Of a stretch of DNA of 64,000 bases, positions 8,430 to 17,925 are shown one piece after another. Source of the DNA: Pirellulales bacterium (GTDB lineage: Bacteria; Planctomycetota; Planctomycetia; Pirellulales; DATAWG01); the NCBI GenBank assembly GCA_036267355.1, contig DATAWG010000042.1, forward strand, positions 80,902 to 144,901, given 5' to 3'. The notes under the pieces were generated by a model. That model had not been told where the DNA came from and searched no databases. It worked only from the letters and a program-made list of their open reading frames with translations. Positions within the stretch are counted from its first letter, which is position 1. Every line of letters starts with the position of its first letter. Position numbers and translations under genes: made by a program.

Positions 8430-8462
8430 AGCTCGTTCCTTCGATTCGGAAGCAAGGTTCGT

Positions 8463-10541
8463 TCAAACGACGACGTTTAGTTGCCCGCTGCCGCCGAGCA
8501 AACTGGAAGTATCGGAACTTGGAGTTGCCGCTTGGCTGGTCGCGGTAGTCGAATTGGTTCGTGGCACATAGATTGGCGATTGGTTCTGCGAATTGGCAAA
8601 ACCCGAACCGGATGCAGTCCCGCCGCCGGACTGATCTTTCAGGTCCACATCGAAGTGATCGATTTTGATATTTTGATCCGCAAGGCGCTGGCGCAAAGCG
8701 GGCAGATTGTCGAGCAACATGTTGCGGGCGGCAGCGGTTTCGGTCTCGACATGCGCCGTCATCGCTCCGCCGCTCATCGTGATTTCCAGTTTCATCGAAC
8801 CGAGTTGCGGTGGGCTGAGGCGAAGCCGAATCATTCCCCCTTCGTCGTCGGCAGCTTGAAATGCCTTTGCAACGCGCTGCACGAATCGCACCCGATCTAC
8901 TTCGCCGCCGTTCGAGGCGCCTCCGGAACTGGCGGCATTTGAGGCCGACGACGCCGCTGCCCGGCCCGTGTTTGCCGCAGTTGGAGTTCCGGCGGCATTC
9001 GCACCGCTCGCGGCGGGGTTAGCAACTGTTCCGGGCGCGGAGGTTGTCGCCGAGGCGGCTGGTGCGGTACCGGCCTTGGCCGCCACGTCGCCGGCGCCGT
9101 TCGTGCCGCCCGATGCGGCCGCGGCAAGCACCGCGCCCGCGGCGCCTGCCGCCATCGCGGCGCCAACCGAAGCAGCTTCGATCGCCACTCCCGCGATATT
9201 GTCATCCGCGGCCGACGAAGAGTTTTCCGCCGGAGATTGTTTTGCGGAACGTGAGCCGCTGGACGCGGATCGCGACGAGGCGGAAACGGCTTCGTCGTCA
9301 GTGGATACGCCGTCGCCCGAGGCGAAGCCCGACGCCACCGTCGCATCGGCATCCGCAACTGATTGAGCATCGTCCGCTGCGTCGTTTGCAGTTGGCTCGG
9401 TATCCGAGCCGGTTCCGTCCGGTTGATTTGTCGCAGCGGCGCTCTGCAGCTTGGCGTCGGCCGCCGGAACCGGCTCGGCAGTGGCAGATACAACGACAAT
9501 TGTCGTGGTAGCAGCCGTCAACACGTCAGCGGTGCCGGTGGTGGCGGCATCTGCGTCCGAATCGCTGTGAGGATGAATCGTGCTCGAAGCTTTCTTGGAT
9601 TGGCCGGACGCTTCGGCGCCCGTCCCCTTCCCTGCCGAGCTCGTCACGGACGGAGCGACCTCGCTCGCATTGGACGCGGTGGCCGTCTTCGCCGCGGCGC
9701 TATTGATGGCGGCGGCACTTATCTTGCCCCGAGCGGCGGCAGCCTTGGCGGCAGCGATCGCGTGCGACTGTGCGGGAGAAGTGGGCGTTGCCGTTTTCGG
9801 ATTCGTGCCGGCTGTCGTCCCGCTCTCTGTCGCAGCATCGCTTTCGGCGGTATCGGACTGCCCAGATGGATCCTTCGGTTGCGATGGACGGCTGGTTTGG
9901 CCCCCCTGCCCTGTCGGATTGGCCGGCGGATTCGCGGAACTCGCAGGAGCTTGAACAGGACTCGCGGGCGGCGAGGCTGGGTTGCCTTGCGTCTCCGATG
10001 AACCTTGCGATTGCGTGGATTCATCCGGATGGGCGCCTGTGTTCGAATCTCGATCTGCATTTTGCACGGCACCGGCTTCCGTCGACCAACTATTTTCGGT
10101 TTGCAAGGAATTGACGTGGGCCGCTAGATCGTTCGACGACGAAAAGTTAGACGGGCCTGTATCGCCAGCCGACTCGGCCGATGTGAAGTCGCTCACGGCC
10201 GTGTTATACGGCGAGCCATACGACGCGTCGTCGGGAAAGCTGTCTTGGGCAGTGGTCGAATCGTCGAACGCATTCGACGCCGTGGTCGGCGAATCGTTGA
10301 ACGCGGGATTGGTGCTCCAGAGGCTTTGGCCCGGGTCAAAAGCTGTCTGATCAAAGGCCGTCGGATCGGCGGTCGCCGGATCGGAGCCTGCCGCGTCGAA
10401 CAACGGCGAGCTCAAGCCCAGCTGAGAGGCGCGTTGCAATGCGTCGTCGAACGTGCCGTCGGCAAACATTGCACCCAAGCTGAGCGTGGTTTGCCCCAGC
10501 GGTGGGAAAGCAGTCGAATTGTCGAGGGCAAAAGAAGACAT
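8463..10541 (-). CDS. fliK: Flagellar hook-length control protein FliK
   Basis: 692-residue FliK-type ruler. Residues 1 to about 560 are a low-complexity Ala/Ser/Thr/Gln/Pro-rich region typical of FliK rulers, with no fixed domain. The conserved Flg_hook C-terminal domain starts near 575 (DRVRFVQRVAKAFQAADDEG) and includes IRLRLSPPQLGSMKLEITM and AARNMLLDNLPALRQRLADQ, the switch that changes export specificity from hook to filament substrates. The N-terminal ruler is longer than in Salmonella (405 residues in total), in line with a possibly long hook. It is followed by flgD with a gap of about 33 bases. Confidence 0.9.
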   Translation of the reverse strand: MSSFALDNSTAFPPLGQTTLSLGAMFADGTFDDALQRASQLGLSSPLFDAAGSDPATADPTAFDQTAFDPGQSLWSTNPAFNDSPTTASNAFDDSTTAQDSFPDDASYGSPYNTAVSDFTSAESAGDTGPSNFSSSNDLAAHVNSLQTENSWSTEAGAVQNADRDSNTGAHPDESTQSQGSSETQGNPASPPASPVQAPASSANPPANPTGQGGQTSRPSQPKDPSGQSDTAESDAATESGTTAGTNPKTATPTSPAQSHAIAAAKAAAARGKISAAAINSAAAKTATASNASEVAPSVTSSAGKGTGAEASGQSKKASSTIHPHSDSDADAATTGTADVLTAATTTIVVVSATAEPVPAADAKLQSAAATNQPDGTGSDTEPTANDAADDAQSVADADATVASGFASGDGVSTDDEAVSASSRSASSGSRSAKQSPAENSSSAADDNIAGVAIEAASVGAAMAAGAAGAVLAAAASGGTNGAGDVAAKAGTAPAASATTSAPGTVANPAASGANAAGTPTAANTGRAAASSASNAASSGGASNGGEVDRVRFVQRVAKAFQAADDEGGMIRLRLSPPQLGSMKLEITMSGGAMTAHVETETAAARNMLLDNLPALRQRLADQNIKIDHFDVDLKDQSGGGTASGSGFANSQNQSPIYVPRTNSTTATSQAATPSSDTSSLLGGSGQLNVVV

Positions 10542-10566
10542 GCGTTCGGATCAGGCTCGTTCGAGG

Positions 10567-11256
10567 CTATTTCTGTTGCGGATTGAACTTCTTCAGTTCC
10601 TGCTGTGTTTGATTAATCGACGTTATGTCGGGAATTCCCTCGCGGATCAGCCGCAGGATTTCCTCGAGCTTCTTGGCTTCGTCTGGGGTTTTGAACTCGC
10701 CGATGATCCGGGCCCGCTTGGTGATCGTAATGCCTGAGAGAATTGCGACGACCTCGTTTTGCTCTCCAGCATCGATCATGGCCAGGATTTCTTCCTTAGC
10801 CTGTTTGGGCTTGATGTTTTCCCAGATCAACTGCATGTTCTCCCGGCCATCGACGATCGCTTTGTTTCTCCTTTCGTCGAGCACTTTTTCGAAGCCCGTT
10901 TTCAAGAGTTCGTACTGCGCCCGTTCGTCGGTCAGTTTGCGTTGCTCGAATCGCACCCGGTCGAGGTTGCTATCGATCGCTTGTTCGCGCAGCTCGAGTT
11001 GTCGGCTTTGTATGGCTCGCTGCCGTTCGACTTCATCGAGCGAAGGTTGCTCTGCCGCCTGTGGTGCTTTGGCCACTTGTTCGACTGCCTGAGCAACGGG
11101 CTCGGTCCCCCGGGCGACTGCCGCCATTCGGTCGAGTTTCTCCTCGTCCAAAACACCGTGCGTCCACAAGTATCCGAATACGATTGCCGCCGTGAGCACG
11201 GTGGCCACGCACAAGTACACGAACAGCGCTCCTCCCGTCGAAATTAGTTTTCCCAT
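10567..11256 (-). CDS. MotE/YlxF-like flagellar protein
   Basis: 229-residue membrane-anchored coiled-coil protein. One N-terminal helix (about 8-30, ALFVYLCVATVLTAAIVFGY) is followed by a long charged coiled coil (about 75-150). The C-terminal domain (about 160-215) resembles the MgtE intracellular N-domain found in MotE: IKPKQAKEEILAMIDAGEQN and ARIIGEFKTPDEAKKLEEIL. YlxF/MotE genes lie between fliJ and fliK in Bacillus-type operons, as here. MotE is a chaperone for the stator or switch in some bacteria; the role here is inferred. The fliJ stop and this start overlap by one base (TAATG), indicating translational coupling. Confidence 0.75.
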   Translation of the reverse strand: MGKLISTGGALFVYLCVATVLTAAIVFGYLWTHGVLDEEKLDRMAAVARGTEPVAQAVEQVAKAPQAAEQPSLDEVERQRAIQSRQLELREQAIDSNLDRVRFEQRKLTDERAQYELLKTGFEKVLDERRNKAIVDGRENMQLIWENIKPKQAKEEILAMIDAGEQNEVVAILSGITITKRARIIGEFKTPDEAKKLEEILRLIREGIPDITSINQTQQELKKFNPQQK

Positions 11257-11708
11257 TACGGCGTCTCCTTCCGGTCATGCCGAAGGACCGCCAGTTCGTC
11301 GAGCCGCTTGAACTCCTTCAGGGCCTCTTCTTCGTCGTGTCGCTGTTGCTGCGAGTCGCGCAGTTTTTCCAACACCCGCACGTCGCGGTCGGCCGCCACG
11401 AGCGCCGCGCGCCGTTTCTGCATCTCGGCGACGACCGCCTGCCGCTGTTGATCGGCCGATTGGCGTTGTGCCTTGAGGATCATTTCGTATCGCGCCAAGT
11501 CCGTTAATAAATCGACGTCGACACTTCTTGCGCGCGCAGCGTCGACATACTGGCGGCGTCCGGCCGTCAGTTCGTCGTCGATCGTAGCGATTCGTTCGAG
11601 GATCAATTGCTCCGCACGCTGCGCGTCGGCGAGATGCGCGCGACGTTCATCGCGCCACGCTTCGCGAAGCCGCAGGAGTGTCGCCAATCGAAATTGAAAA
11701 TTCGCCAT
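11256..11708 (-). CDS. fliJ: Flagellar export chaperone FliJ
   Basis: 150-residue, highly charged coiled-coil protein. FliJ inserts into the FliI hexamer ring and couples it to the export gate. The start MANFQFRLATLLRLRE is the family N-terminus, followed by heptad-like repeats rich in Gln, Arg and Glu through residue 145. It lies directly after fliI, with a 157-base gap, and overlaps the following MotE-like gene by one base. Confidence 0.88.
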   Translation of the reverse strand: MANFQFRLATLLRLREAWRDERRAHLADAQRAEQLILERIATIDDELTAGRRQYVDAARARSVDVDLLTDLARYEMILKAQRQSADQQRQAVVAEMQKRRAALVAADRDVRVLEKLRDSQQQRHDEEEALKEFKRLDELAVLRHDRKETP

Positions 11709-11865
11709 CCTTGCCGAACCATGCCCTCACTAGATTGGTTGCGATTGCCTCAGCCGTTCCGATGTGTACCACTGGCTCCGTCAGTGTCTCGTCGCAACAC
11801 CGTTCGGCCCAGCACCTGACATTGCCAGTGGCACACGAGCCACGTTCTTTCTCTTCTCCTCAGTC

Positions 11866-13257
11866 CTAGAGCGTAATGCCTCCGCCAGTCGCGGCTGCCG
11901 GCGCGGCGTTCGCCGTTGCCGGCGCAGCGCTGACTCCCGCGGCTCCTGGCGGATGCATCATTCGATTGTGCAGCCGCACAAGCGCTGCCACGGCGTCGGC
12001 CAGCTTTACCGGCTCCTCGACGCGTTGCCGCAGAAATCGATTCATCTCGTCCTGCAAATCGATCGACAAATCGACGCTACGGTTGCTTCCCCGCCGATAG
12101 GCGCCGATCGAAATCAGATCTTCGTTGTCTCGATGCGCGCCGAGCAGTTCGCGCAGCGCGAGGGCCGCGTCTTGATGTGCCCGCGGCGTAATGTCGCTCA
12201 TCAATCGACTCAAGCTGGTCAGGATATCGATGGCCGGATAATGCCCGCGGCCGGCCATCTTGCGTGACAACCAGACGTGGCCGTCCAACAGCCCGCGCAC
12301 CGCGTCGGCGATCGGCTCCTGCGGATCGTCGCCTTCCACCAACACCGAGTAAAAGCCGGTGATGCTTCCGCGCGTTGTCCGGCCGGCGCGTTCGACCAGC
12401 TTTGGCAGCAAACCGAACACCGAGGGCGGATAGCCGCGCGTCGTCGGTGGTTCGCCGGCGGCGAGACCGATTTCGCGCTGGGCCATCGCGAAGCGAGTGA
12501 GCGAATCCATGATCAATAGCACGTCGCGGCCGGCGTCGCGGAAATATTCGGCGATGGCCGTGGCCGTTTGCGCCGCTTGGACGCGCAACAGGGCCGGTTC
12601 GTCGCTCGTGGCGACGACGACGACGCTGCGGGCCAAGCCTTCGGATCCGAGATCGCGTTCAAGAAACTCGTTCACCTCGCGGCCACGTTCGCCGACCAAG
12701 GCGATCACGTTCACGTCGGCCGCCGTGTAGCGCGACATCATGCCGAGCAGCACGCTTTTGCCGACGCCCGATCCGGCGAAGATTCCCATGCGCTGCCCGC
12801 GACCGCACGTGAGCATTCCATCGAGGGCGCGGATCCCGGTGCCCAAGGGCTGGTCGATGCGCGGCCGCTCGAATGCGGGCGGAGCGGCGCACTCGCGCGG
12901 CGTCCGATCGCCGAGGGCCGGCTGCGGTCGGCCATCGATCGCCCGGCCATGGGCGTCGACCACGCGTCCCAATAGCCCGTCGCCCACGCGCAGCCATCGC
13001 GTCGTCCCCAGCAGCCGCACGCGGTTGCCGCGGCGCACGCCGTTCAAATCGCTATAGGGATAAACGAGCGTGATCGCGTCGCGGAAGCCGATCACTTCGG
13101 CCCGCAGCGGTGTGCCCGTCTGCCGCTCGATCTCCACGAGCGCGCCGACCGGGGCCGGAAAATCGGCCACTGCGGCCGTCATGCCCGAGGTGCGAACGAC
13201 GCTGCCCACCAGGGCCGTCGGCATGACGCGATCAAGCTGAGCGAGAAGGGATTGCAT
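11866..13257 (-). CDS. fliI: Flagellum-specific ATPase FliI
   Basis: 463-residue ATPase of the flagellar export apparatus, related to F1-ATPase beta. Walker A is AGSGVGKS (about 161-168) and Walker B is VLLIMDSLTRFAMAQREIGL. The export-ATPase signature EPPTTRGYPPSVFGLLPKLV and the C-terminal region SIDLQDEMNRFLRQRV are present. The last 30 residues are an Ala/Pro-rich tail (AAPATANAAPAAATGGG) that extends beyond the family's usual end. It follows fliH at about 46 bases and precedes fliJ. Confidence 0.96.
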   Translation of the reverse strand: MQSLLAQLDRVMPTALVGSVVRTSGMTAAVADFPAPVGALVEIERQTGTPLRAEVIGFRDAITLVYPYSDLNGVRRGNRVRLLGTTRWLRVGDGLLGRVVDAHGRAIDGRPQPALGDRTPRECAAPPAFERPRIDQPLGTGIRALDGMLTCGRGQRMGIFAGSGVGKSVLLGMMSRYTAADVNVIALVGERGREVNEFLERDLGSEGLARSVVVVATSDEPALLRVQAAQTATAIAEYFRDAGRDVLLIMDSLTRFAMAQREIGLAAGEPPTTRGYPPSVFGLLPKLVERAGRTTRGSITGFYSVLVEGDDPQEPIADAVRGLLDGHVWLSRKMAGRGHYPAIDILTSLSRLMSDITPRAHQDAALALRELLGAHRDNEDLISIGAYRRGSNRSVDLSIDLQDEMNRFLRQRVEEPVKLADAVAALVRLHNRMMHPPGAAGVSAAPATANAAPAAATGGGITL

Positions 13258-13260
13258 CAG

Positions 13261-13295
13261 GAGAAGGGGTGGGGGTGAGGGGTGCAGGGTTAGAA
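13261..13295. repeat. G-rich GTGAGGGGT repeat between fliH and fliI
   Basis: Short run of ggggtgggggtgaggggt followed by gcagggttag on the plus strand, in the gap between the fliI start and the fliH stop. It belongs to the same G-rich family seen at 4579-4710 and 21571-21600. Confidence 0.6.
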
Positions 13296-13303
13296 TGGAT
13301 CGC

Positions 13304-13972
13304 TTACGCGTCGTTGGCGCGGGTCAGTTCTTGTTCGATTCGGGATAATTGGGCTTCGAATTGCTGATCGATCGAGCCGTGCAAGGTTTCAACCCGGCAG
13401 CCACCGGCAGTAATCTGCGAGTCGGCAAGAATCTCGGCGCCGCCGATACGGCCGAGTTCTTTCGTCAATCGGGCAATATTCGGTTGCAATGTTTCGTGGT
13501 CGTCGGGATTCAAGAGAATCCGCACTTGCGAGCTGCCCGCCGCCATTTCCAACGCCTCGCGCACCAATTTCGATGTCACCTCGGGAAGATCGGGCGTTTT
13601 GCCACGGACAACTTTGCCCGCAATCGCGGCAGCCAGTCGCACGGTGCTCCGCTCCCATTGTCCGAGCCATGCCTGTTTGGCATCGGCGATATTGTTGACC
13701 ACCGTCTGCAGGGCCGGCAGGAGCGTTTGCATTCGCTTGCCGACTTTGTCGTCCAACACTTTTTCCGCGGCTCGCATGGCCGCCTGCCGTCCTTCTTCTT
13801 CTGCCTGGCGACGGATCGCGTCGGCCTGCCGCTGCGCATCGGCAATGATTTGCGCCGCTTGGGCACGAATCTTGTCGAGGTACTTCGTAGCCTGCTGCGT
13901 CACATCCTCGAGGTTGAACGCAACCTGCTGCGGACCCCGCAACGAACCGCCGGATTTAATGATCGTAGACAT
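13304..13972 (-). CDS. fliH: Flagellar export ATPase regulator FliH
   Basis: 222-residue peripheral stalk-like protein that regulates FliI. An Ala/Gln-rich coiled coil (about 25-75, IRAQAAQIIADAQRQADAIR) is followed by the FliH domain (about 100-215), with GGCRVETLHGSIDQQFEAQL near the end. The ATG at 13972 was preferred to the TTG just upstream because the TTG has no better ribosome-binding site. It sits between fliG and fliI, the normal order. Confidence 0.88.
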   Translation of the reverse strand: MSTIIKSGGSLRGPQQVAFNLEDVTQQATKYLDKIRAQAAQIIADAQRQADAIRRQAEEEGRQAAMRAAEKVLDDKVGKRMQTLLPALQTVVNNIADAKQAWLGQWERSTVRLAAAIAGKVVRGKTPDLPEVTSKLVREALEMAAGSSQVRILLNPDDHETLQPNIARLTKELGRIGGAEILADSQITAGGCRVETLHGSIDQQFEAQLSRIEQELTRANDA

Positions 13973-14035
13973 CAAGAATTCGTTCTTCGGTCGTCAATCT
14001 TTTTTTATTCGTTCCTCGTCCCTCGTCCCTGCCTG

Positions 14036-15052
14036 TCAAGCTGCTACGCTAATCCGCCGCCGCAAACCCAAACTGATCCGTCCTTCGGCGTCCAAATCGA
14101 CCGCCAGGTCGGCGAGCGCTTGCTGTGCGTCTTCAACGTCGGCTAACCGTGTCGGGCCGAGATGCACCAGCGCCTTCGACAATGCTCGGCCTTGCTCGCT
14201 GGGCAATTGCTGGGTGATTCGCTGAACGAGGTCGGCCCTTGCGCCGGCCAACGCCAAAACGATGAATTCCGGATCGGCGGCCCGAAGCACTGCGACCAGC
14301 GCTGCGTCGTCGAGTTGGATCAAGTCGGCGAACAGGAATCGGTCTGGTCGAAGTTTTCCGGCAAGCGTGCGATCGTGGCGCGAAAGATTTTTGAGAATAT
14401 TCCGCCGAGTGCCTCCCGATGCTGCCGACAAAATTTCCGACACGGCCGCCAGGCCCGCCGCCCGCCGCCGTCGATCTTGCACCTGCTGCGAGAGCCAGGA
14501 CTCCAAGCCCCGCTCGACTTCGCGCAGCACCCGAGGATCGGCTTCGTCGAGGTCAACCAACCGGCGAATCACGTCGACTTGCACGTTCGGCGGCAATTCA
14601 GCCAGCAATTCGCTGGCACGATCCGCGGGCAAATGCGATAGCACGACGGCAATCGTTTGGGGATGTTCGCGCTTCAGAAACGGCGTGAGTGTTTCGTATT
14701 CCGTTTCGCGCAAAAAGCGGAATGGTGGCTGGTCGCTCGGCCGTTCGGGCTCGGAATCACGAGGGGCGCGCTTCTCTGAATTCATGCTCGGCAACGCGAG
14801 CCGGCGCGCCAAGTCGTCGTCCAATTCAATGCCCGGCGGATATTTTTGGGGGATCAGCGGACCGATGCGAAAGAACTCTTCGATGATTTCGTTCTGCTCG
14901 ATGGGATCGACGTCGCTGAGCCGCAAGATTGCATGCCGCACGTCTTGGGCCTGCCGTTCGCCCATCTGCGCAAGCAATATCTCGGCCGTCGAGGAATCGA
15001 GGCTGGCGACGAGAATTGCGGCTTTTCGCAGCGAGTGTTGGCGGAATTTCAT
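14036..15052 (-). CDS. fliG: Flagellar motor switch protein FliG
   Basis: 338-residue FliG, which links the MS-ring to the C-ring and faces the stator. The N-terminal domain starts LRKAAILVASLDSSTAEILL. The conserved EHPQT motif lies at about 129-133, followed by IAVVLSHLPADRASELLAEL. The C-terminal torque domain is present, with LFADLIQLDDAALVAVLRAA. Asp and Arg residues of the torque helix are visible in GARADLVQRITQQLPSEQG. Length is normal. It is the only clear rotor protein besides FliN in the window. Confidence 0.95.
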   Translation of the reverse strand: MKFRQHSLRKAAILVASLDSSTAEILLAQMGERQAQDVRHAILRLSDVDPIEQNEIIEEFFRIGPLIPQKYPPGIELDDDLARRLALPSMNSEKRAPRDSEPERPSDQPPFRFLRETEYETLTPFLKREHPQTIAVVLSHLPADRASELLAELPPNVQVDVIRRLVDLDEADPRVLREVERGLESWLSQQVQDRRRRAAGLAAVSEILSAASGGTRRNILKNLSRHDRTLAGKLRPDRFLFADLIQLDDAALVAVLRAADPEFIVLALAGARADLVQRITQQLPSEQGRALSKALVHLGPTRLADVEDAQQALADLAVDLDAEGRISLGLRRRISVAA

Positions 15053-15126
15053 GATCGAGCGGCGGAAATAGGGTGGTGGATCAAAGCAGGCAGGGTTGGG
15101 TTCGGGCTACCGCTACGGGGCGAAGC

Positions 15127-15141
15127 GCGAAACCGCAAGCG
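15127..15141 (+). repeat. Interspersed repeat GCGAAACCGCAAGCG (copy 1)
   Basis: 15-base string in the gap between the fliF stop and fliG start. Identical copies lie at 24548-24562, 36601-36615 and 59218-59232, all intergenic and in the same orientation. A degenerate copy lies at 16955-16969 between fliF and fliE. Confidence 0.8.
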
Positions 15142-15199
15142 AGCGGCGGAACGGGCAGCGGTGGATTCAGTTATGGCGGTTCGTGAGTCTGTGGGAGGT

Positions 15200-16900
15200 T
15201 TAGGTAGCGCTACCGATCCAACTGCGGAGGATATTGGCGGCGGCGTCGGGGTCTTCGCGAACGATCTCGACCAGTTCGTCGCGCATCGACGGACCGGATT
15301 TCACGCGGCGCTTTAGCTTGGCGGCGGCTTCTTGCACTTCCGCCGTCGTCGCTTCCTGCCCTTCCGAAGCCTGACTTTGGGCGATTGCGGCGGGCGACGC
15401 TGCGGGAGCCGATCGGGGTGATTCCGTCGCCGGAACGGATCGTACCATCGAGCGCAGAACTAGCAGACTGACCATGCCCAATCCGAGTGTGCCGAGGGTC
15501 GACCAGTATTGCCCTAGCCACGACAATCCCTTCTCCGCGACCGACGGCGGCTGAATCGGCGTCGAGGGGATATGCTGGAAGGTCATCACCGTCACCAACG
15601 GCGTTACTTCGATCGGCGCCCCTTCCGTGCGCGGTGGCAGCGGGATCAATTGGGCCACGAACTCTTGGATTTTCTTTTTTTCGTCGGTCTCGATCGTGGC
15701 TAATGCGTTTACGTCGGGCTTCTTAAGTTCTGTGCCCGGCGGAGCGGGATGTTGCTCTTGCCAGATTTTTTCGTAGTAGCTGCTGAGCACGCCCACCGTG
15801 ACCGTGACGCGGCGTGGCGTGAGCGGGGCCCGGCGATTCGTGAGCGTTTTGGTCGAGACGACACTTTTTTCGCGGCGATTGGTCTTTTCGTCTTCCGACT
15901 TCGGGCCTGTCGCGGCGGCTTGTGAAACCGAAGCGCCGACGTTCGTGCCCCCCTGGCCGGCCAATCCGGGCCTGCCGCCCGGCTGCGCGGGGCCCAGCGT
16001 GTTTGTCGTGGCGTTGGTTTCCGACACGTCGATCGGCACAGGCTTCGGATCAACTGTCTCGTCGGTTTCCTTCATTTCCAGTTCTGGATTCAAATCGACG
16101 TTCACTTTCACATTCACGCCCGGGATGAAGGCCAGCGCGCCGCGAATCTTTTCTTCCCATTCCTCTTCATACACACGCTTATTTTCATAGTAGGGATCCT
16201 CCGTGCCGGAACTGGGGGCGCCTTCGCCGCCGCCGGACCAACTCTTGCTCGAGTTCAAATCCGCGACAACGACATTTTTCGGCGATAGCCCGCTGATCGC
16301 TCCGGCAACGACCTGGCGAATCGTTTGCACGCGTTCCGGATCGAGCGCATCGTTGCCGACCGGCTTCACGCTCACGGTGGCAGTGACAACCTGCTTTTGA
16401 TTCAGCCCCGAGTCGGTCTCGCTATCGTAGAGCACCGAGGCGGCTTCGATGCCGCGCATCGAACTGATGACCAGATTCAATTCTCGCTCCAGAGCAATTT
16501 TGATCATTTCCTTCTGGCGGCTCATGGGCGTGAGACCGCTGATATCGCTGACGCTCGATTGGATGTAGTCGCCGAAATTCTTCGGCAGTGCATTGGCATC
16601 GGCGAGCGCGCCCATGTAGGCCGACTGCTGGTTCCGCGGCACATGGATGCGGTTGCCGTCGACGGTGAAATTGCTCAGGTTTGCCTTGCCGAAGGCGGCC
16701 AGCATTGCCGGAATTTGAGCGGCGGGAAACGCTTCACCGTTCATCAAGAATTCGTCGCCGCCGGTGACCGTATGGTTGAACAAATACGCCACGCTGACCA
16801 CGATCACCACCAGCAACATTCCGGCGACGATCCGCGCTCCAACGGTCATCGAGCGGAAGAGATCGAGCAGTTGGGCGTAGGCTTTCGTGAGAAAATCCAT
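15200..16900 (-). CDS. fliF: Flagellar MS-ring protein FliF
   Basis: 566-residue MS-ring subunit. It has two membrane helices, about 20-42 (RIVAGMLLVVIVVSVAYLFN) and about 470-490 (LGTLGLGMVSLLVLRSMVRS). Between them lie the YscJ/FliF-type ring-building motifs: RQKEMIKIALERELNLVISS and a C-terminal periplasmic domain with LTPRRVTVTVGVLSSYYEKI. The cytoplasmic C-terminus ends in ELVEIVREDPDAAANILRSW, the FliG-binding motif. A Gly-rich, negatively charged segment near 225-260 is an extra loop. Product and length match the family. Confidence 0.94.
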   Translation of the reverse strand: MDFLTKAYAQLLDLFRSMTVGARIVAGMLLVVIVVSVAYLFNHTVTGGDEFLMNGEAFPAAQIPAMLAAFGKANLSNFTVDGNRIHVPRNQQSAYMGALADANALPKNFGDYIQSSVSDISGLTPMSRQKEMIKIALERELNLVISSMRGIEAASVLYDSETDSGLNQKQVVTATVSVKPVGNDALDPERVQTIRQVVAGAISGLSPKNVVVADLNSSKSWSGGGEGAPSSGTEDPYYENKRVYEEEWEEKIRGALAFIPGVNVKVNVDLNPELEMKETDETVDPKPVPIDVSETNATTNTLGPAQPGGRPGLAGQGGTNVGASVSQAAATGPKSEDEKTNRREKSVVSTKTLTNRRAPLTPRRVTVTVGVLSSYYEKIWQEQHPAPPGTELKKPDVNALATIETDEKKKIQEFVAQLIPLPPRTEGAPIEVTPLVTVMTFQHIPSTPIQPPSVAEKGLSWLGQYWSTLGTLGLGMVSLLVLRSMVRSVPATESPRSAPAASPAAIAQSQASEGQEATTAEVQEAAAKLKRRVKSGPSMRDELVEIVREDPDAAANILRSWIGSAT

Positions 16901-17009
16901 GATCGTGATTGGCTCGGGTTCGGAAGGTGATTATCGCGGCCGCAGTTGTTACGCGCGAAACCGCACGCATGCTGCGATGCGGGTTTGCTGTGGCTAGCTG
17001 ATTTGTTTT

Positions 17010-17324
17010 CTAAATGCGGATGTTTTTGAATTCGTCGTAGGCGCTGGAGAGCTTGTTGCGGATCTGCATCATCATGCGGAACGCCATGTCGGCTTTTTGC
17101 ACGGCCGTGAGCACCGTGGCCGGGTCCGTGTCGCCGCCGGTGAACATTTCTTCGACGGCCTTGTCCGCATCCTGCTGCATCGAATTCACCTGCTGGATCG
17201 AGTTCAGCAAGAAATCTTTGAACGACGGGCCGTCGCTCGACGACGACGCGCCGGACCCGGCGGCCGCGGTCGGGCCGGTCAGCGGCGGAAGAGGAATACT
17301 GTTTTGAAAGTTGATCGGATTCAT
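17010..17324 (-). CDS. fliE: Flagellar hook-basal body complex protein FliE
   Basis: 104-residue FliE, the junction between the MS-ring and the rod. The C-terminal family signature is clear: DPATVLTAVQKADMAFRMMM followed by QIRNKLSSAYDEFKNIRI. The N-terminus is a short Ser/Gly-rich linker (GSGASSSSDG) and includes FKDFLLNSIQQVNSMQQDA. It is encoded between flgC and fliF, the standard order. Confidence 0.93.
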   Translation of the reverse strand: MNPINFQNSIPLPPLTGPTAAAGSGASSSSDGPSFKDFLLNSIQQVNSMQQDADKAVEEMFTGGDTDPATVLTAVQKADMAFRMMMQIRNKLSSAYDEFKNIRI

Positions 17325-17383
17325 GCGGTGTGGTTCGTGGTTCGGGGCTCGTCGTTCGGATTACAAGCCACGACCCGCGGCGT

Positions 17384-17806
17384 TTATCCAAGGATCCGTA
17401 GCGCCTGCGAAAACATGCTCTTGCTCGCTTCCATCACGCCGACATTCGCCTCGTAGGCCCGAGTGGCGTTGAGCGAGTCGACGAATTCGGTGTTCATATC
17501 GATGTCGGGATATGCGACGTAGCCCTTGTGCGGGCCCTCGGTTTGGGCATCGGGATTGCCCGGCTGATAGCGCCATAGCGGCGGCTGCTGCGAGATTTCA
17601 ACCGAATCGACTTTCACGCCCAGCGCCCCTTCGGGCGAATGCACGTCGCTGTCGGGCTTGAACACGACGAATCGCGGTTGGTAGGGGGCCACCTGGCCCG
17701 CTTCGTTGTGTGTCGTCGAAAGGTTGGCGATGTTGCTTGAGATGGCATCCAGCCGGATGCGCTGCGCCACCAGCGCACTGGTGCTGATGTTGAGAGCTTC
17801 GAACAT
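17384..17806 (-). CDS. flgC: Flagellar basal-body rod protein FlgC
   Basis: 140-residue proximal rod protein. The N-terminus MFEALNISTSALVAQRIRLD and the internal ISSNIANLSTTHN motif are typical of rod proteins. The C-terminus includes VDSLNATRAYEANVGVMEAS. A good SD (AAGGA) is six bases before the ATG. It lies between flgB and fliE. Confidence 0.94.
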   Translation of the reverse strand: MFEALNISTSALVAQRIRLDAISSNIANLSTTHNEAGQVAPYQPRFVVFKPDSDVHSPEGALGVKVDSVEISQQPPLWRYQPGNPDAQTEGPHKGYVAYPDIDMNTEFVDSLNATRAYEANVGVMEASKSMFSQALRILG

Positions 17807-17925
17807 GCGACATCCTTGTCTGTTCGTGGTCGCGAAAAGTGGGATTGTTTTTCTATCGCTGGCGGCCGGCGGTTGCCGATGATGTTGCCGCCTGACCTCT
17901 CATCCTTTGCTCTTCAAGCCTGAAG